Of a stretch of 64,000 bases of DNA, positions 1-13,300 are shown piece by piece; within the stretch, counting starts at the first letter, position 1; each line of letters opens with the position of its first letter. A program made the position numbers and the translations under genes. This DNA comes from Apteryx mantelli. Its lineage: Eukaryota; Chordata; Aves; Apterygiformes; Apterygidae. The notes below the pieces were generated by a model that saw nothing but the letters and a program-made list of their open reading frames with translations, ran no database searches and was not told where the DNA came from. Where the stretch lies: positions 81,881,268 to 81,945,267 of the forward strand of contig NC_089981.1 in NCBI RefSeq assembly GCF_036417845.1. Direction: 5' to 3'.

Positions 1-1257
1 GCTTCACTTGTAGCAGCACTGTCGTGTGTTTTTTATGTCCAGGACTGTGAAACATGCAACTCCGGGGAATGCCAACTGTAATTCAGCAGCAATATTTGTT
101 TAGACAGTAAGTTTGACAGATCTGGCCATGAAGCTGCTATTAGAAAGTCAGACTAAAGCTCGTTGTCACTTCTTGTGCTGCTTCATTCATGTATGTTTAG
201 GAAGCTGCTACCCCATGGATTTTTTTCTTTTAATCTGTGTAAAGGGAGATATGTTACTTCTAAGATTTCGTTAAGAATTAGCACTTCAATTGTTAATCAA
301 CTTAAAGACAGCCTGACTGAACAGCAACTCTATCGCATGAAGCTTTGCGGCATTTCTGAGCTGCCTTGTGAGTTATATTCAAATACACCTACCCCCTTTC
401 CAGCTTTAAACACTTGCCTACAGAGCCTGGCAGTTTTGATTGCTCAACAAAATCCAAGTAGGTGGCAGCACAGCAACACATGCTATTTCTGTCATTCCCA
501 CTGCTAAAGAAGAAAATGGTACCAACTCCCAGTCATAGAAAATAGACCTGAAGGAAATTTGGAGAAGATCATTTGGTCCAGCATTTCTCAGCCACTAAAG
601 CAAAAGGCCACCTGGCTTTTCTTTTTCTTTCTTTCTTTTTTTTTTTTTGGGGGGGTGGGGAGGAGAAACACATATGATATTTTGCAAGCCGCTACTGGAG
701 ATTAGGAAGGGATGATTAAACACTCAGCACCTGCTCACAGAAAGCAGAAGTAATTTTACTATTACAACTACAACCTTCCAATTAAGCACCAAAAATAATC
801 GGGACCCTTGCTACCAATAATCCCTAAGACACAGCCACCTAAACCAAACAGCCTTAAAGATCAAGGGCAAGTAAAAATTTAAATACAGCTCCCAAGTAAG
901 CTTTTTCTCTTGCGTGAACGTAGGAGTTCCTATAGTACAGACCACTTCTGGTTTGAGTGCTTGTGCGTGAGAATGATGCATGCACACATCCCACCTTCAG
1001 TGTTCAACTAATGGAAGTCTGAGTCAGCACACAGCACAAGTCTCGCTTCAACCCAGCATTAACCCTACTGCAGTACAAAAAAAAATAATTAAAAAAAATA
1101 ATCATACAACCATGCAATGAACAGGACTGGGGAACTGTTTCAGATGGAAAACAGCCCAGGTCCAGCTACTTAGACCACACAGGGTAGTAATGAGCAGTTG
1201 GTTGCACTGGCTTGCAGCAGCTAAAACTGGAGCCTAACACATCCATGCTGTCCTTAC
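1..1257 (-). other. MTHFD1 intron 7 (partial)
   Basis: This is the left end of the window, inside the intron after coding exon 7. A pyrimidine tract running into poly-T and poly-G lies at about 618-662 and an A-rich tract at about 1077-1100. I see no exon, RNA gene or recognisable interspersed repeat here. Confidence 0.7.
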
Positions 1258-1394
1258 CTCCTCAGCCAGCGTCGAGGTCTTTGAATGGCAAGTGGTTACT
1301 GTTGCGTGATTCCAGAGCAGCAGGTCATGCATGGGAGCACCGACAATCTTACTGCGGCCAACCACTACAGCTCTTTTTCCTGCAACTTGGATGC
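1258..1394 (-). CDS. MTHFD1: MTHFD1 coding exon 7 (dinucleotide-binding loop)
   Basis: This exon has 137 nt, finishing codon 160 and adding 45 codons (residues 161-205). It carries [20 protein letters not shown], the NADP-binding GRSxxVGxP signature of the family, and ends LAEE before donor GTAAGG. The next human segment (VNKGDILVVATGQ) does not appear in positions 1-1257 on this strand, so exon 8 is outside the window. Confidence 0.96.
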
Positions 1395-4300
1395 CTGTAG
1401 CACAGAAAGCAAGTGTTATGATAAAAGTAAAAATAGGTCAGCGTGCATCCCAGTACCAACAAATTCAAACAGGTCTGAAGGTTTTGGTCAGTTGAAATCT
1501 GGCTGTTACCTCAGGATACTATTTTTCTCCTGGGCTGTGTGTGATAGGGGCTTTGAGAGTTGGGAGGAAGGAAGGGAGGAAGGACAGCTTTAAAACCAGC
1601 TCTTTTCCTATCTGGAATGACAGAGGTGAAATGGGGCATCTCAACAAAAGCTGCCATGCAATACACAAAGGCACCAATGTACCCTGCAATGTGCACAACT
1701 TCTCACTGAAGACTAGCGTACTCATGAATAATGAATCCTTACCTGTCTGCCTGATAAGTTCCATGCATCCTTTTGGTGTACAGGGAATAAAGCAGTCTCC
1801 AAGGTCCCCTCTGGAGAGTTTCCCAGCATTGATGCTACTTAAGCTGTATTTTGAAAGAAAAAAGGACAATTAAGATTCCCAGCCTCAAGATCACACAGCT
1901 TCCAAAATACCAATATTTATGCTAATCCACTTAAAAAAAATTAATTTGCTTCAGAATTCAGAAGTCATTCAAAAGAAAAAAAAAAAATTCATTCCAGAGT
2001 AGCTGTCATGCTCTCTGCTCTCCAGTGGTGAAGTTAGCTTACCCATCTACATCCTTCTCAGGTGCAACAGCATTGGTTATTTTCTCTGTATTGATGGGTT
2101 TATCAGAGTCGAGTGGCAGCTGCACTATAAAGCCATGAACAGCAGGGTCTCCATTCAAAGAGGCAATGCACTTGAGAACCTACAACAAGGAGAGACCAAA
2201 AACCTGATGGATGATAAACTAAAACAAGACCGAGGCAAGGGAAAAAAACCCCACAATCCTCTCAATTAAGAGACACAGTCAGTGTATTTAGTTCTTCCAC
2301 CCAAGAGTATAAATCACTTGTATTTGTTTCTTTTTAGAAGTATACCTGTTAAAGTCTCTTAAAAAAATAAAAAAAATAAAAACCAACTGGTTTCAGTTCT
2401 TTTGTTGTAAGTTAGTATTTTAGGACAAGAAGTCTTTTTTATAAAATCAGATGGCAAAGCTAAGAGTTCATCTTTTTAGCTCAAAACCAAAATTAAGTAT
2501 TCTTCATTACTATGTCACTTACCTCAGCTTCTGTTGCTGTGTTTGGCAGTTTTATGTGATTGGCACTGATCCCAATCTGCAAATGAGAATACCCACAAGT
2601 CATCTGGTTTCTGAACTGACATGAGAGACTGACCTCGACATTCTGTCACTCCAGCCCACCCTAAGGTAGATTCTCTCATATTTCCCAGGTCTATCTCCAT
2701 TTCCTGTGGCTATAGTCGTATTATTTGGAAATACCATCAATGAAAGATTAGTGCTTTGCCTAGACAGACTGGTCTGTAACTCTACTGTCCCATTCAACTT
2801 CTGGAATGAACATCATCCTGTTGGCTTGACAGCATACTGCTCTCCAAGGTCAGCAGAGGAGATGCCAGCTATCCCCTAGGGAAACAGGGACTCATCTATG
2901 TTTCCAGTCGTGCTGTAGGATGTAATGTACCCTTCAGTGATTGATGCAAGGCAACTGCAGGTACATCAACAAGGTACAGAGGGAAGATGAGCGCATGGCC
3001 ATGGGTCAGGACAGACAAAACAGCAGTACTTTAGGCATGTGGAATTTAAGAGTTGATTATACCAAACATTGCACCAACCACACTGTCGTTACTGGAACAG
3101 AACACATGGCTAAGTCTCAGGTTACCCATCTACACTCTTTCCTTATAACAAGGAATTCAGGCCAGCACTGGTTTCTTCGATACAGGCAGAGCTTAAACAA
3201 AGCTATTTGACTCTCAGGCTTTTTTCCCATGTTCAGACTTGGCCAACCATTGGAAGGCTAGAGTTTGGGCATTACCTCAGCAGCAGCTTTCAGCTTCATA
3301 TTAATGTAGAGGTTTGAATCATCCCGATTTCCAACCTAAGGTTGAAAAAGACAGTTGGGTCACACCACACAGTAGAGACAGTCACAGGCTGAGATGGGCT
3401 TAACCCTTGGCTTCCTTTGTCTGAGCTACACCAAGCAGACAGAGGTATTCTTGAATAACTGTAAAACACACTGATACAGGCTATAGACAATCTGGCTAAC
3501 AGGGAAGTGTCCTTTCAAGTAAAGTGTATCTAAAGAGAGGCTGTCTGATCTCCTAAATAAACAGCATTTACAGCTGTTCAAAAACCTTAGAAACACAGAG
3601 CTCTCCAGAGCAGAAAAACACCTGCTTGTCATCTCTTCTGAGAGGTTTAAATGTCCAGTTAATTAACATGATCAGCAGGTGCTTATAATATCCAATTATC
3701 TGATTAAGGTTTTCAGAAAAGTTGGGCCTCTTTGATACCTAGGAATTTAGAAATTAGATACCTAAGAAAAACAAAACAAGAACAAAGCGATGCACAAAAT
3801 GCTTCAAAAGAAAGCAGCAAGTAGAACTGAAGCCTGGCATTACTGGGCGATTACAATACCACATTTCAAAAGACTGCTTGAATTATCCAGTATATTTTGC
3901 TAAAGGTAATACTCCTTGTAACCACAAGGAAATGAGGGACAAATGGGAAAAACCTGGTAAGCATACACTTGAAACCCAGTTTGCTCATACTTGGAAGCTA
4001 TCCCTAGTTCTCACACAAAATACAAGCTGCAGGGGTGACTGCATTGCCTTATCACTGCACTGGTTCTTCTTCCCTACACAAAGGGGCTGTTTCCACTTTA
4101 CAGTCTGCTGTGTTTAGGAAAGGGTATACCTCATACAAGAGGGAAAAGATGACAAATAGAGATGGCAGCAGGAGATGTCAAAAAAAAGACCATTTATAGT
4201 GTGCAAAAGAGAACATGCTTGACTACAGGACAAAATCCAAGATTAGTCGACTTATTCTCTCAGCTCAGAGGACATCAGCCACATCCCAGGAAAGGGGAAC

Positions 4301-7300
4301 ATAAGTGTGTGCAGTGCTATGTATCAGAAACAGCTAATTCTCCTGATGTAGACAGCTGAAAAATAGACAGATGAGAATCAGTATCAGGAGATAAGCTTCC
4401 CCAACCACAGACTGTTAGCTTGAGAAAGAGCTTTGGCTTGAAGAGCCAAAGAGCAAACAGGTCACAAAAGACTAATTACTCCGAGACGCCCAGGACTGAT
4501 GAGAACCCAGGCCAATCAAGAAAAGACTTCAGTAACACTAGCAGAAAGGCATTTATGAAGACAGTTTCCAAGGTCAGCAGTTCAGCAAATTCCACCAAAG
4601 CATCCCATACTACACTTTAAATAAAAGACTTCCCCCTTCCTTTTATCCGGCTGAAGACAAGATGTCTGCAGAGATAATCTCCTTGAAGCTAATGGAAAAC
4701 AAAACCAAGAAGGAAAGAACCAAATTTGTTCCTGGCATTGTAGGGGAGCGTTTAGTTTGTACACTATAGTGGTCTGAGCACTGGAATCCAGAGACAGGTA
4801 CCAAGAACTTTTCAGGAGTCCAAAATAGTAAATAAGAACAGAAGCCACTTCTGCAAACAGCCTCTTTTGACCCATCAGTTCTCTGTGCCCACATAGTTCT
4901 TTCCTGCTACATGACAGTTGCTACTGCTAGTCACCTTCTGATCTAAACAGCTGACCAAAGAGCTTCCATTTTTCACAGCTGCAAGGAAAAAAATCCACTT
5001 AATTCTGTGAAACACACAGGCCCAAAGCCTGCACTGACAAGACTGTTTTTTTTCCCCCTCCGCAAACACTTCTGCATAGATGCTAGCATTTAATCAAACT
5101 TATGACAGACATCAAATCCAGCAATGCGATTTTGTTCCATCCCTGCATTGAAACTCTTCTTGGCCAGTTTTTTTTTTTTTCCCCCTCCACGTTCTCACAT
5201 AACAGCAGATCAAATCCCTTAATAAACCTCCCAGCTCTAAGATTTCTGGTACAAACATGTCTCAGAGCTGACAAACTTTGGGGCTTACACAAATGCAGAC
5301 TTGGAATAGACTCTACTAGCACTGCTTCCTGTTCAAAGGCAAATTTTTCATCATTTCACAAACATAGCAGTCCAAACACAGAATGACAAATGTTAGAGGG
5401 GAGAGAAAAAAAAAAAGAAAAAAAAAAGAAAGATTGTTTCTGGGCCCCAGTAACTGGCAAAATGCATCACAGAGCTGTGTTAACATCCCACATGGAACTC
5501 AGCACTTTTGTTCATTATAAAGCATTGCCATTTTGCAAAACAGTTTCGGTGAAGCTGATCAGCTGCCCACTTACTACTGTGAAGTGACACAGATATTCTG
5601 TAGTTATTAAAGAAAATAATACCTGCAAAATTGCGAGTCCTGGTCTGAAGCCGGGGAATTTCTCCTTCATCTCAGCAACTTGCTTCTTTAGTCTCTCTCT
5701 CACTTGTCTGAAGAGCAGAGAGAGAGGAAAAAAAAAAAAACCACAACAAGGTAGAAGTTAGCCAAGGGTCTGAATTCTCATACAATGGTAAATCAGGAGT
5801 TGAAAAATCTACATATGGGCAGACTGGCAAATGCACGCTTATGCCTTGAGTACACAAGTCCCAGAGATCCCCAAATAAGATGAATGTCCATAACTGACTA
5901 AGACACTTTGGAAGTGTCATCCAAACTATTTTATTTTATTTTTTTTAAAGTCCACTTTGTGCTTCTCCTCACATAGCAGTCACGCAGGACACAAGGAGAA
6001 AAAGGTACAAAATACAGCATAGAAATTCCTGGGACTTGAAACTCTCTACTCAAAAGTGAATCACCTTTCTGTACACCCATCTGCCACAGGCACCAGTCAC
6101 AACATTGCCGTACATGCTGTCCTGGCAAAGGACAATGAATCTACAATGGCAAAACTCTAGAAAATGGCTAAACAAGAGGTCCCCAAGGATACATCATCGC
6201 TACATTTGGCCAATAATATTTGTTTCCATTTCATGTCTTGGTGTAACCTTGCTGTGATGCGCTGCAGTCCTACAGTCACCCTCCTGCCTCCAGCCTGCTT
6301 CTGCACTTGCCAGCATGCATGCAGGACAATGTCCCCATCCGAGCGCTTCCGAACACAGCCAAGATTTTTCCATGTGAACACAAGGAGAATGGGAGAGAAA
6401 AGTGAAGCAGTGATCAAAGTGAGCTAAACCTTGGTACACTGCTCAGGTTAACCCTTCAGTGAAGACATGTGCAAAGACACAGTTATCAAAATACAGCTTC
6501 AAGATGGGAGCACGAGAGGATTCACCAATTAATTAATGGTCTCCTTGTGCTCATCTACCCTCAAAACAGTAACCATGAGGTCTGCTACTTCCCAAGTAGA
6601 ACCAGACTTCCCAGACTGAAGAAGATGCTGTTGCTGCCAGTTGGTTAAAAATGCAGCAAGGACATTGAAACAGAGGAAGTAGTTGATTCCACCTGGGAGA
6701 CTGCAGTTCCTGCCATTTAGGGGAAATCCAGGAGGACAAGTAGCCAAGCAAGCCAACTCTATCCTGCAACTATAAGAAAATATAAATACATAATATTATA
6801 TATAAATATAAATCAGAAATGCCAGAGGCAAGACGAAAGGGAACCGGGAACAGCAGGCTGCTCTGCTCTGTTGCAACCCAGCCACACTGTTCCCAGGGGA
6901 TTGTCGCAGCTGGCCCAGCCGGAAGCGGTCCTGAGGCTGTTCTCGCTCGCTTCTCAGGGGAATGACCCGGCCGCCTGCCAGCCCATGCTGTGCCCCAAAT
7001 CACACATCTCTCCTGCTGCATCCCGAATCACATGGTCAGAGCCCAGCTGCACCTGAGGTGCTGGTTCAGAGTACCTATAGGTGTCTGCTTCTGGTCTAGC
7101 TGTTCAAATCCCTTCTCTTAACAAGAAGTTTTGGTAAAAGAGGTTGTTCTTCATCTTACTTCAGAAATAATTCCTAGGCCTCCTTTAGCTATCACCTCTG
7201 TAAGACTTGACACTAAGACTGACTTTCTATGACACCATTTTTTGAACTCACTAGCCTTCTCCTATCAGTTCTTCATGCTGAAGTGGCAAAAGTTCATCTG

Positions 7301-10300
7301 CTGGGTAGCAAAAACCCCTACTACCTCTCCTTGCACTTCAGCTGCAAGCCCCTGGGGAAGGCACTAACACTACAGCTGCTGACACGATACGGCCATAATA
7401 ATGACACAGCCACTGCAAGTACCATCAGAAACCCACTGTGCACAGCCTCTAAGCCGGTGCCGTGGGCCAGATCTTTGAGGGAGTTATTTCTGAGAACAGC
7501 CACTGGTAACTACATGCAGTGGAGGCAACGAGGTAAATAGCACTGGACTGTGACCTGCAAGCAAGAAGAAATGCAAACAAACATCAAATGTATCATGATT
7601 TGCAATGTGATAAAGCTCTCATAAGGGACAGTCAGCTGGAAAGGGTCTCAGATCTGGGTTTTACTTTTAATCTGGTCTCCTCTGTGGAGGAGAAATAGTC
7701 CAACTTGGGGGTCTAGTTTCCCCTCTCTCCTCTGTGTAGCAGGGCTATGATATGCTTTTACCCCCAGCAGCCATGACTGCTCACATATTATATTACTGCC
7801 ATCTTCTGTAATTAGGCACTAGCTCATTTCTCCTTCAGCTACAGAAGAAAGGTAACAAACACACGAAAAAGTGGTGCTGCCAGCACTGATTTGGTTTCAG
7901 AGCCTTGAAGAGAGAAATCACTTGTTAGATGGCCACCTAGCGTTAATTAACTACCACTGCTCTCTAGATACAAGAAAAGCCACAGAGGTTTGAAAGAAAA
8001 TTCAGTTAAAAAAAAAAATCCTTATTTTAACTCTGCAGAGTTATAAATATATTACAAAATAATCTTTGCAAGCCAGCAGCTATTTAGTGATATAGTTTGC
8101 AAAATCAGATTGTGCCTTATAAGTCTTCACAAAGATTAAGAATTCATATTGACAAATTATTAACGGCATTTTTATTATCAATACAAAACACTTTCACTTT
8201 TCAAACACAAATCTGCACTTCATTGCACATGGTGGTTCCTCCAAAAGCCTTCCCTGGGACACTAAGCCCCCTCCTGTGTGCGTAAGCTGTTGCACAAACA
8301 AGCTCACACTGCAAACAAGGGTCCAGGGTCCACCCAGGTTAAGGACAGCACACGACTCTGAGCATACAAGGAAAAAGCCAGCTCCAAAATTAAAGAATCT
8401 GTTGGCCCTTTTCTCCCTAAACTGCAGCAGTGAGCTGAATTTCATTTTATCAAGTGAATTTCCTCGCACAGGGCAGATCACCTTCCTCCAGCTCTGCTGC
8501 AAGCGGAGGGAGGAACACAGCTCCCATCCCTCTGCAGGCAGACCCCACCACCATTCCCGTGGGATTCGGTACATGCAATGGCGTGGATGGTTGGGGTGTG
8601 AGCATCCGCAACCCCAAAATGAAGACCACACCAGGCTGTGTTTCTGACCCGTCCATGGAAAATAAGGTCCAGGGTCTGTGTGAATAATGTCAAAGAGATG
8701 AGTGAGCAAATGTTTCCTTTAGAGATGATGACGCTTCAGAAGACGTCTGCCTCCGAAGAGGAGGGTTTGGCCTCCTCTCCTGCATCACAATCTTCCAACA
8801 AAGGTTTCAGAGGTAGTTCAGGTGTTTCTCTTGCAGCCTCCCACCCTGACAGGGCACACTTTCCCTTCTCAGACACAGATCTCACTATTACGACCCATGC
8901 ATTTATCAACTCTAGATTACAGTCTCCACCAGAGCACTTCAGGTTAAAACTTGACACCTCTGTCCTTTCAGGTGGCAGAGGCTGACCTCCCAGACAGTTC
9001 GCTACACAACACCGAACATGGCAGCGCACGCATCAGAAGCAGTCCTGCTGCAGCCCTCCAGAAATGGCTGTATGAGGCTGAGGGTTCTCCCTAGGTCCTC
9101 CACTGCCTTGGCCAGGGCTGCTGTCCCTCAGGCAGACTTGTCTTTGGGAAATGACACCACTTGCGCCACAGTTAGGGGAAGATGAAGTATGCAGTTTGAT
9201 TTACTAATGTCCTCACCCAGGTCTCTGCAGTCTGTAGCTTTCTGAGCACTGAACAGTTAGTTTGAGAGCACAGTGAGAGTTCCTCATTGAGCTCCAGGCC
9301 ATGTCCTGCTAAAGTACACGCTCAGTGGCATCTGTTGCAGGTATCTCCTGTGCTCCTGTGGCCATTTCTCCTTACAGCCTGCAGCACTGCCCCCACTCAC
9401 TTTTTTGCCCCCAGGAAAGACAAGCTTCCCTTTCTCCAAACAACCATGGCACCATGTCCTAACTAGCATGGGAACTGCTTAACCTTCAAATACTGCAAAG
9501 AACCTATATAAGTACTATTACTCTTCCTACGGTCCAAGCCAGCGTGCCATAAAACAACATGCTGGGAGCCCAAAGAACAGAGAAGAATCTGGATCAACAG
9601 ACAGTCACTCTGTACCTCAAGACCAGTTCACAGGAGCCTCTTCTGGGGGGATTCACAGGTCGGCTCCCCCAACAGAGTGACGCTGGAATGGAAATGCCTT
9701 GGGAAAGTCTACCCAGTTGCTGCTGGTATTCAACAGAGAGCCATTTGAGGGAAGGCACTGTTCAGATGACAGAGCTGGAATCAGCTGACAAGTCTCCTGA
9801 TCTCTTGTCTCAGGTACCACCACCACTGCACGACCCTGGCACACTGTCATCATCTCCCAGAAGTATCTGCTTCTTTCTACAACTCCTTCACTCCCAAGGG
9901 TTTTAACCATTCTTTTGGTTGCATCAGCTCAAATACTTACACAGCCACTCCTCAGGCTAGAAAAACATATGAAGATGCTTTTATTTTTTAAATAGAGGTT
10001 TTTATACCTCATTCAGAACATTTGACCAGGAAAGGCCACAAAACAGCTGACCTGAGGAAACAATAAGCCATAGGGGTAGGGACAGGCAGCATATAAGGAA
10101 CCTCTCAAATGTGGTTGGCTGCCAAAAGAACAATGGAATTTTAAAATTCTTGTAAAGCAGAGTCTTTAACACTTACCCAAAAGGACTTGCCCCAAACATG
10201 TTAGGAGACCATCAGCTGATGTTGGACACCCATGCTGCAACACCAATCACACCAACCAGGACTGCATCCCAAAAAGGCTACTAAATACAGCACCCAACAA

Positions 10301-13300
10301 TTTAATCACGGGACAAGGGTAACAGAAATAGATAAGGACTCAAACCATGTTTGTGTGGCTGCAAACAATATTTCAGGCCTTATCTACAATGGTCTTTGTT
10401 GACAAAGATTGTTAGCAAGATTTTCTTCCTTCCACAGGCAGTCCCTTGCACATGCTTTTTCCCCAAGGACTCTCCCTTTCCATGTAGCTTGGTGCTGATG
10501 TGCAGAGAGCACAGCACTGGGGCCCAGCTGCCCAGTAGAGTTGTTTGTTTTTTAGCTTGTAACCTCTTTGAAGCAGGGTCTATTTTTTCATTTTGTGTTT
10601 GTACAGCATCTGACACAATGGGTTCTTGCTCATATTTGGGGCTGCTCAATGGCATGGGACTGTACTGGACCATGCAATTCACATTAGCTTATTAAATCTA
10701 GTGTGGTATCTTCAGTGCATGCCTGAAACCTCCTAGGTAGGATCTGGTAAACCAGATCTCACAGACATGAAGATTTTTCAGTCCACACTAGGCTTAGCTT
10801 GAGTTTCCAAAGCAGTGCCATAAAATCGTTGAGTCCCGGTCTGGAAAAGCTACGGGGTGGTCTTTACTGCACTGTTACCTCCAATTACAAGTTTAGCCTG
10901 ATCATCACTGTGTCCAGTACTTTAACCTCAAAGCACTAGGTCACCTATCCCTAAGGGCTGGGCGGGGTGTTCAGAGTTCTCCCTGCCATCACAATTTATC
11001 AGCCACTAATCCAGACCAGGATTGCTGCTCCATTCCTGGTGCTATTCACCAATTTAAGCCAAGCTCAGGGCTTTCAGAGTGGATGGGGCGTTTTCTAAAC
11101 CTAGGCTACTTTGGGGGAAATGACTGAACATACTGCTTACTGCAGCAGAGGTAAGCTGTAAGAAAAAGCTACTCCAATGGTTTGCTCTGAGCATCTACTT
11201 CAGATACAGAAACAGAGAAGTTTTATTGTAAGGCAGTAATTAAAAAATAAAAGGTTGAGCATACTGCTTGTTGATTTCCTCTAACTCTCCATGTTCTGTA
11301 TACTTAAAGCACTGTCCTTCTGACTTGGATTAATCCACTATTTACCATACTGTTACACAATAACTCATCTTTTGCAACTCATTTGCCCATGAGGAAAATT
11401 GTACTTGCAGCAAAATCTAAGGCTGAATTACCAAAAAGCTACTCAGAGCTAACTAGCCAGCTCTCAGTATCTCTCACCAACTGTTCAGGTATTAGAATCT
11501 GTTTCTACTGAAAGAAACAGCCTTAACAAAAACAGCATTAACTTTAACATCAAAATCCTACACACAAAACAGTGCCTGCTGTTCTGTATGCTGTCCTCCC
11601 CATGTAGTTGCATGCACAGCATAAAACTACATTTCACTAATCTCACAGATAATACTCAGAAAAACTACTGACTATGACTATTTTCTTTTGTACCTTTTCT
11701 GAGCCTTTCAAGACTTTCTATGTACGAACTAGCCTTATCTTCCCAGCAAGTTTTGCTTATTTTTGTAGGGGTCTGCTACATAGGAACAAGGAAGCGCTCT
11801 CTCTCTCTCTCTGTGCTTCTCTCTTTTTTTCCTCTCTCTCTGTGTCATACTCACACACACACACACACAATTTTTCCCTCTCTTTAAATATGTTTCACAA
11901 AAATAATTATGTCACTATTTACCTGATTTTTTTCCCCCAATAACTGACACAAATGAATTAGGAACTTCCTTCACGTCTCTCTGGAGAAAAGGTGCTTGGT
12001 GGCAGGAGAAGAAAGCTCAAAATACTTAAGTTTTCATTTAAAACACACACAGAAACCTAGAAATTTGCAGCTGGAACACTACTGATAGATTCACCTCATC
12101 TGTTAATATTTGACTGACTTGCAAACAACCCCTTTTATTGGTTAAAGGATAAAGTAACAGACAAAAAACCTCTACAAGATAAGTCACTGAAGAAACTGTG
12201 CAGTTGACTATGAGGTCAGAAATACCCACTTTATAAAACAGACAATTCAGCTGAAAATTCCTAGAAATACCACATGTCTATCGTTTTTTCTACTGACAGA
12301 CTCTTGGCCTGTGGGTGTATTCCAGACAGTAAGAATTCTCTGGATTGCTATTTCTCTAGAGGACCTGGAAGAAAAAGATACCTGCAGGGTATATAGTCCA
12401 TTTCCTCATACCTCCTTGAAGTACTCCACTAGCAAAAAGGAGAAATACCTAGGGCCCAGTTTTGTAGAGCACACTATGGTTTTGCTATACTGGACATAAA
12501 CATAGCAGGAATAAAGAAACTGAAGGAGGGCAATTGTACAATTGCAATTATTTTTCCATTTTGAATGGTCTTCAGGTCAAGACTGGATGCCTCTGAGATA
12601 TGTTTCAGCCAAACACTTCAAAATTTCACTGGAAACAACGTAATCCTTTCTCCTCTATGCATCTATTAAAACCATATGCCTCTTCCTAGGTGTTTGCCGA
12701 TCACAAAGATCCTAATCTCTGAAGTTGCTAATGTAATTCAGAAAACAAGCAGCAGAAGAAATGAAATATCTCCCCACTGTATCTACAAATGTAAAACAAA
12801 CAAACAAACACAAACAAAAAAGAACCATACTGTCAAGGAAGCTAGAAGTTTTACGGTGAATGGTTGGGATATCTATAAAACATACTCGTCCTACCTAAAT
12901 TACTACCTTTCCTGATTTCTTGTCAGTCTAAAATTGCAATAACGTGTAGCTTGCAAGGGCCTACTACGCTTCAGGGGCAGTTTCTATGCCAGAGAAGGGA
13001 AATCTGCAGTAGGCAAATCACTGAGCTCTACCAGTACCAGACACAAGGCACGCAGGACTCGCTGGCTTCAAGACTTGCCAGAAGCACGATGGTCTAACGA
13101 CGCACACAAGTCTGAGACTGAAGTACCCAAATTATCATTCCAGTAACTGGCTCAAAAATTACTGGGTGAAAAATATGTGAGCAGCCTTTTGTCGTGGATA
13201 TTCAGATCATTTTAGGCCTAGTTTCCAAACATTTGAGGCCTAGTTTTTAGAAATGCTCCGCTGCCAGTCAGAGGTAGATGTGTTGCACTCAGCAACACCT

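Noticed and set aside
8194-8709. 171-codon minus-strand frame in MTHFD1 intron 1
   Set aside because: No splice signals connect it to MTHFD1. Overlapping frames on both strands are also open, and the composition is Trp/Cys/Pro-rich with no family resemblance.
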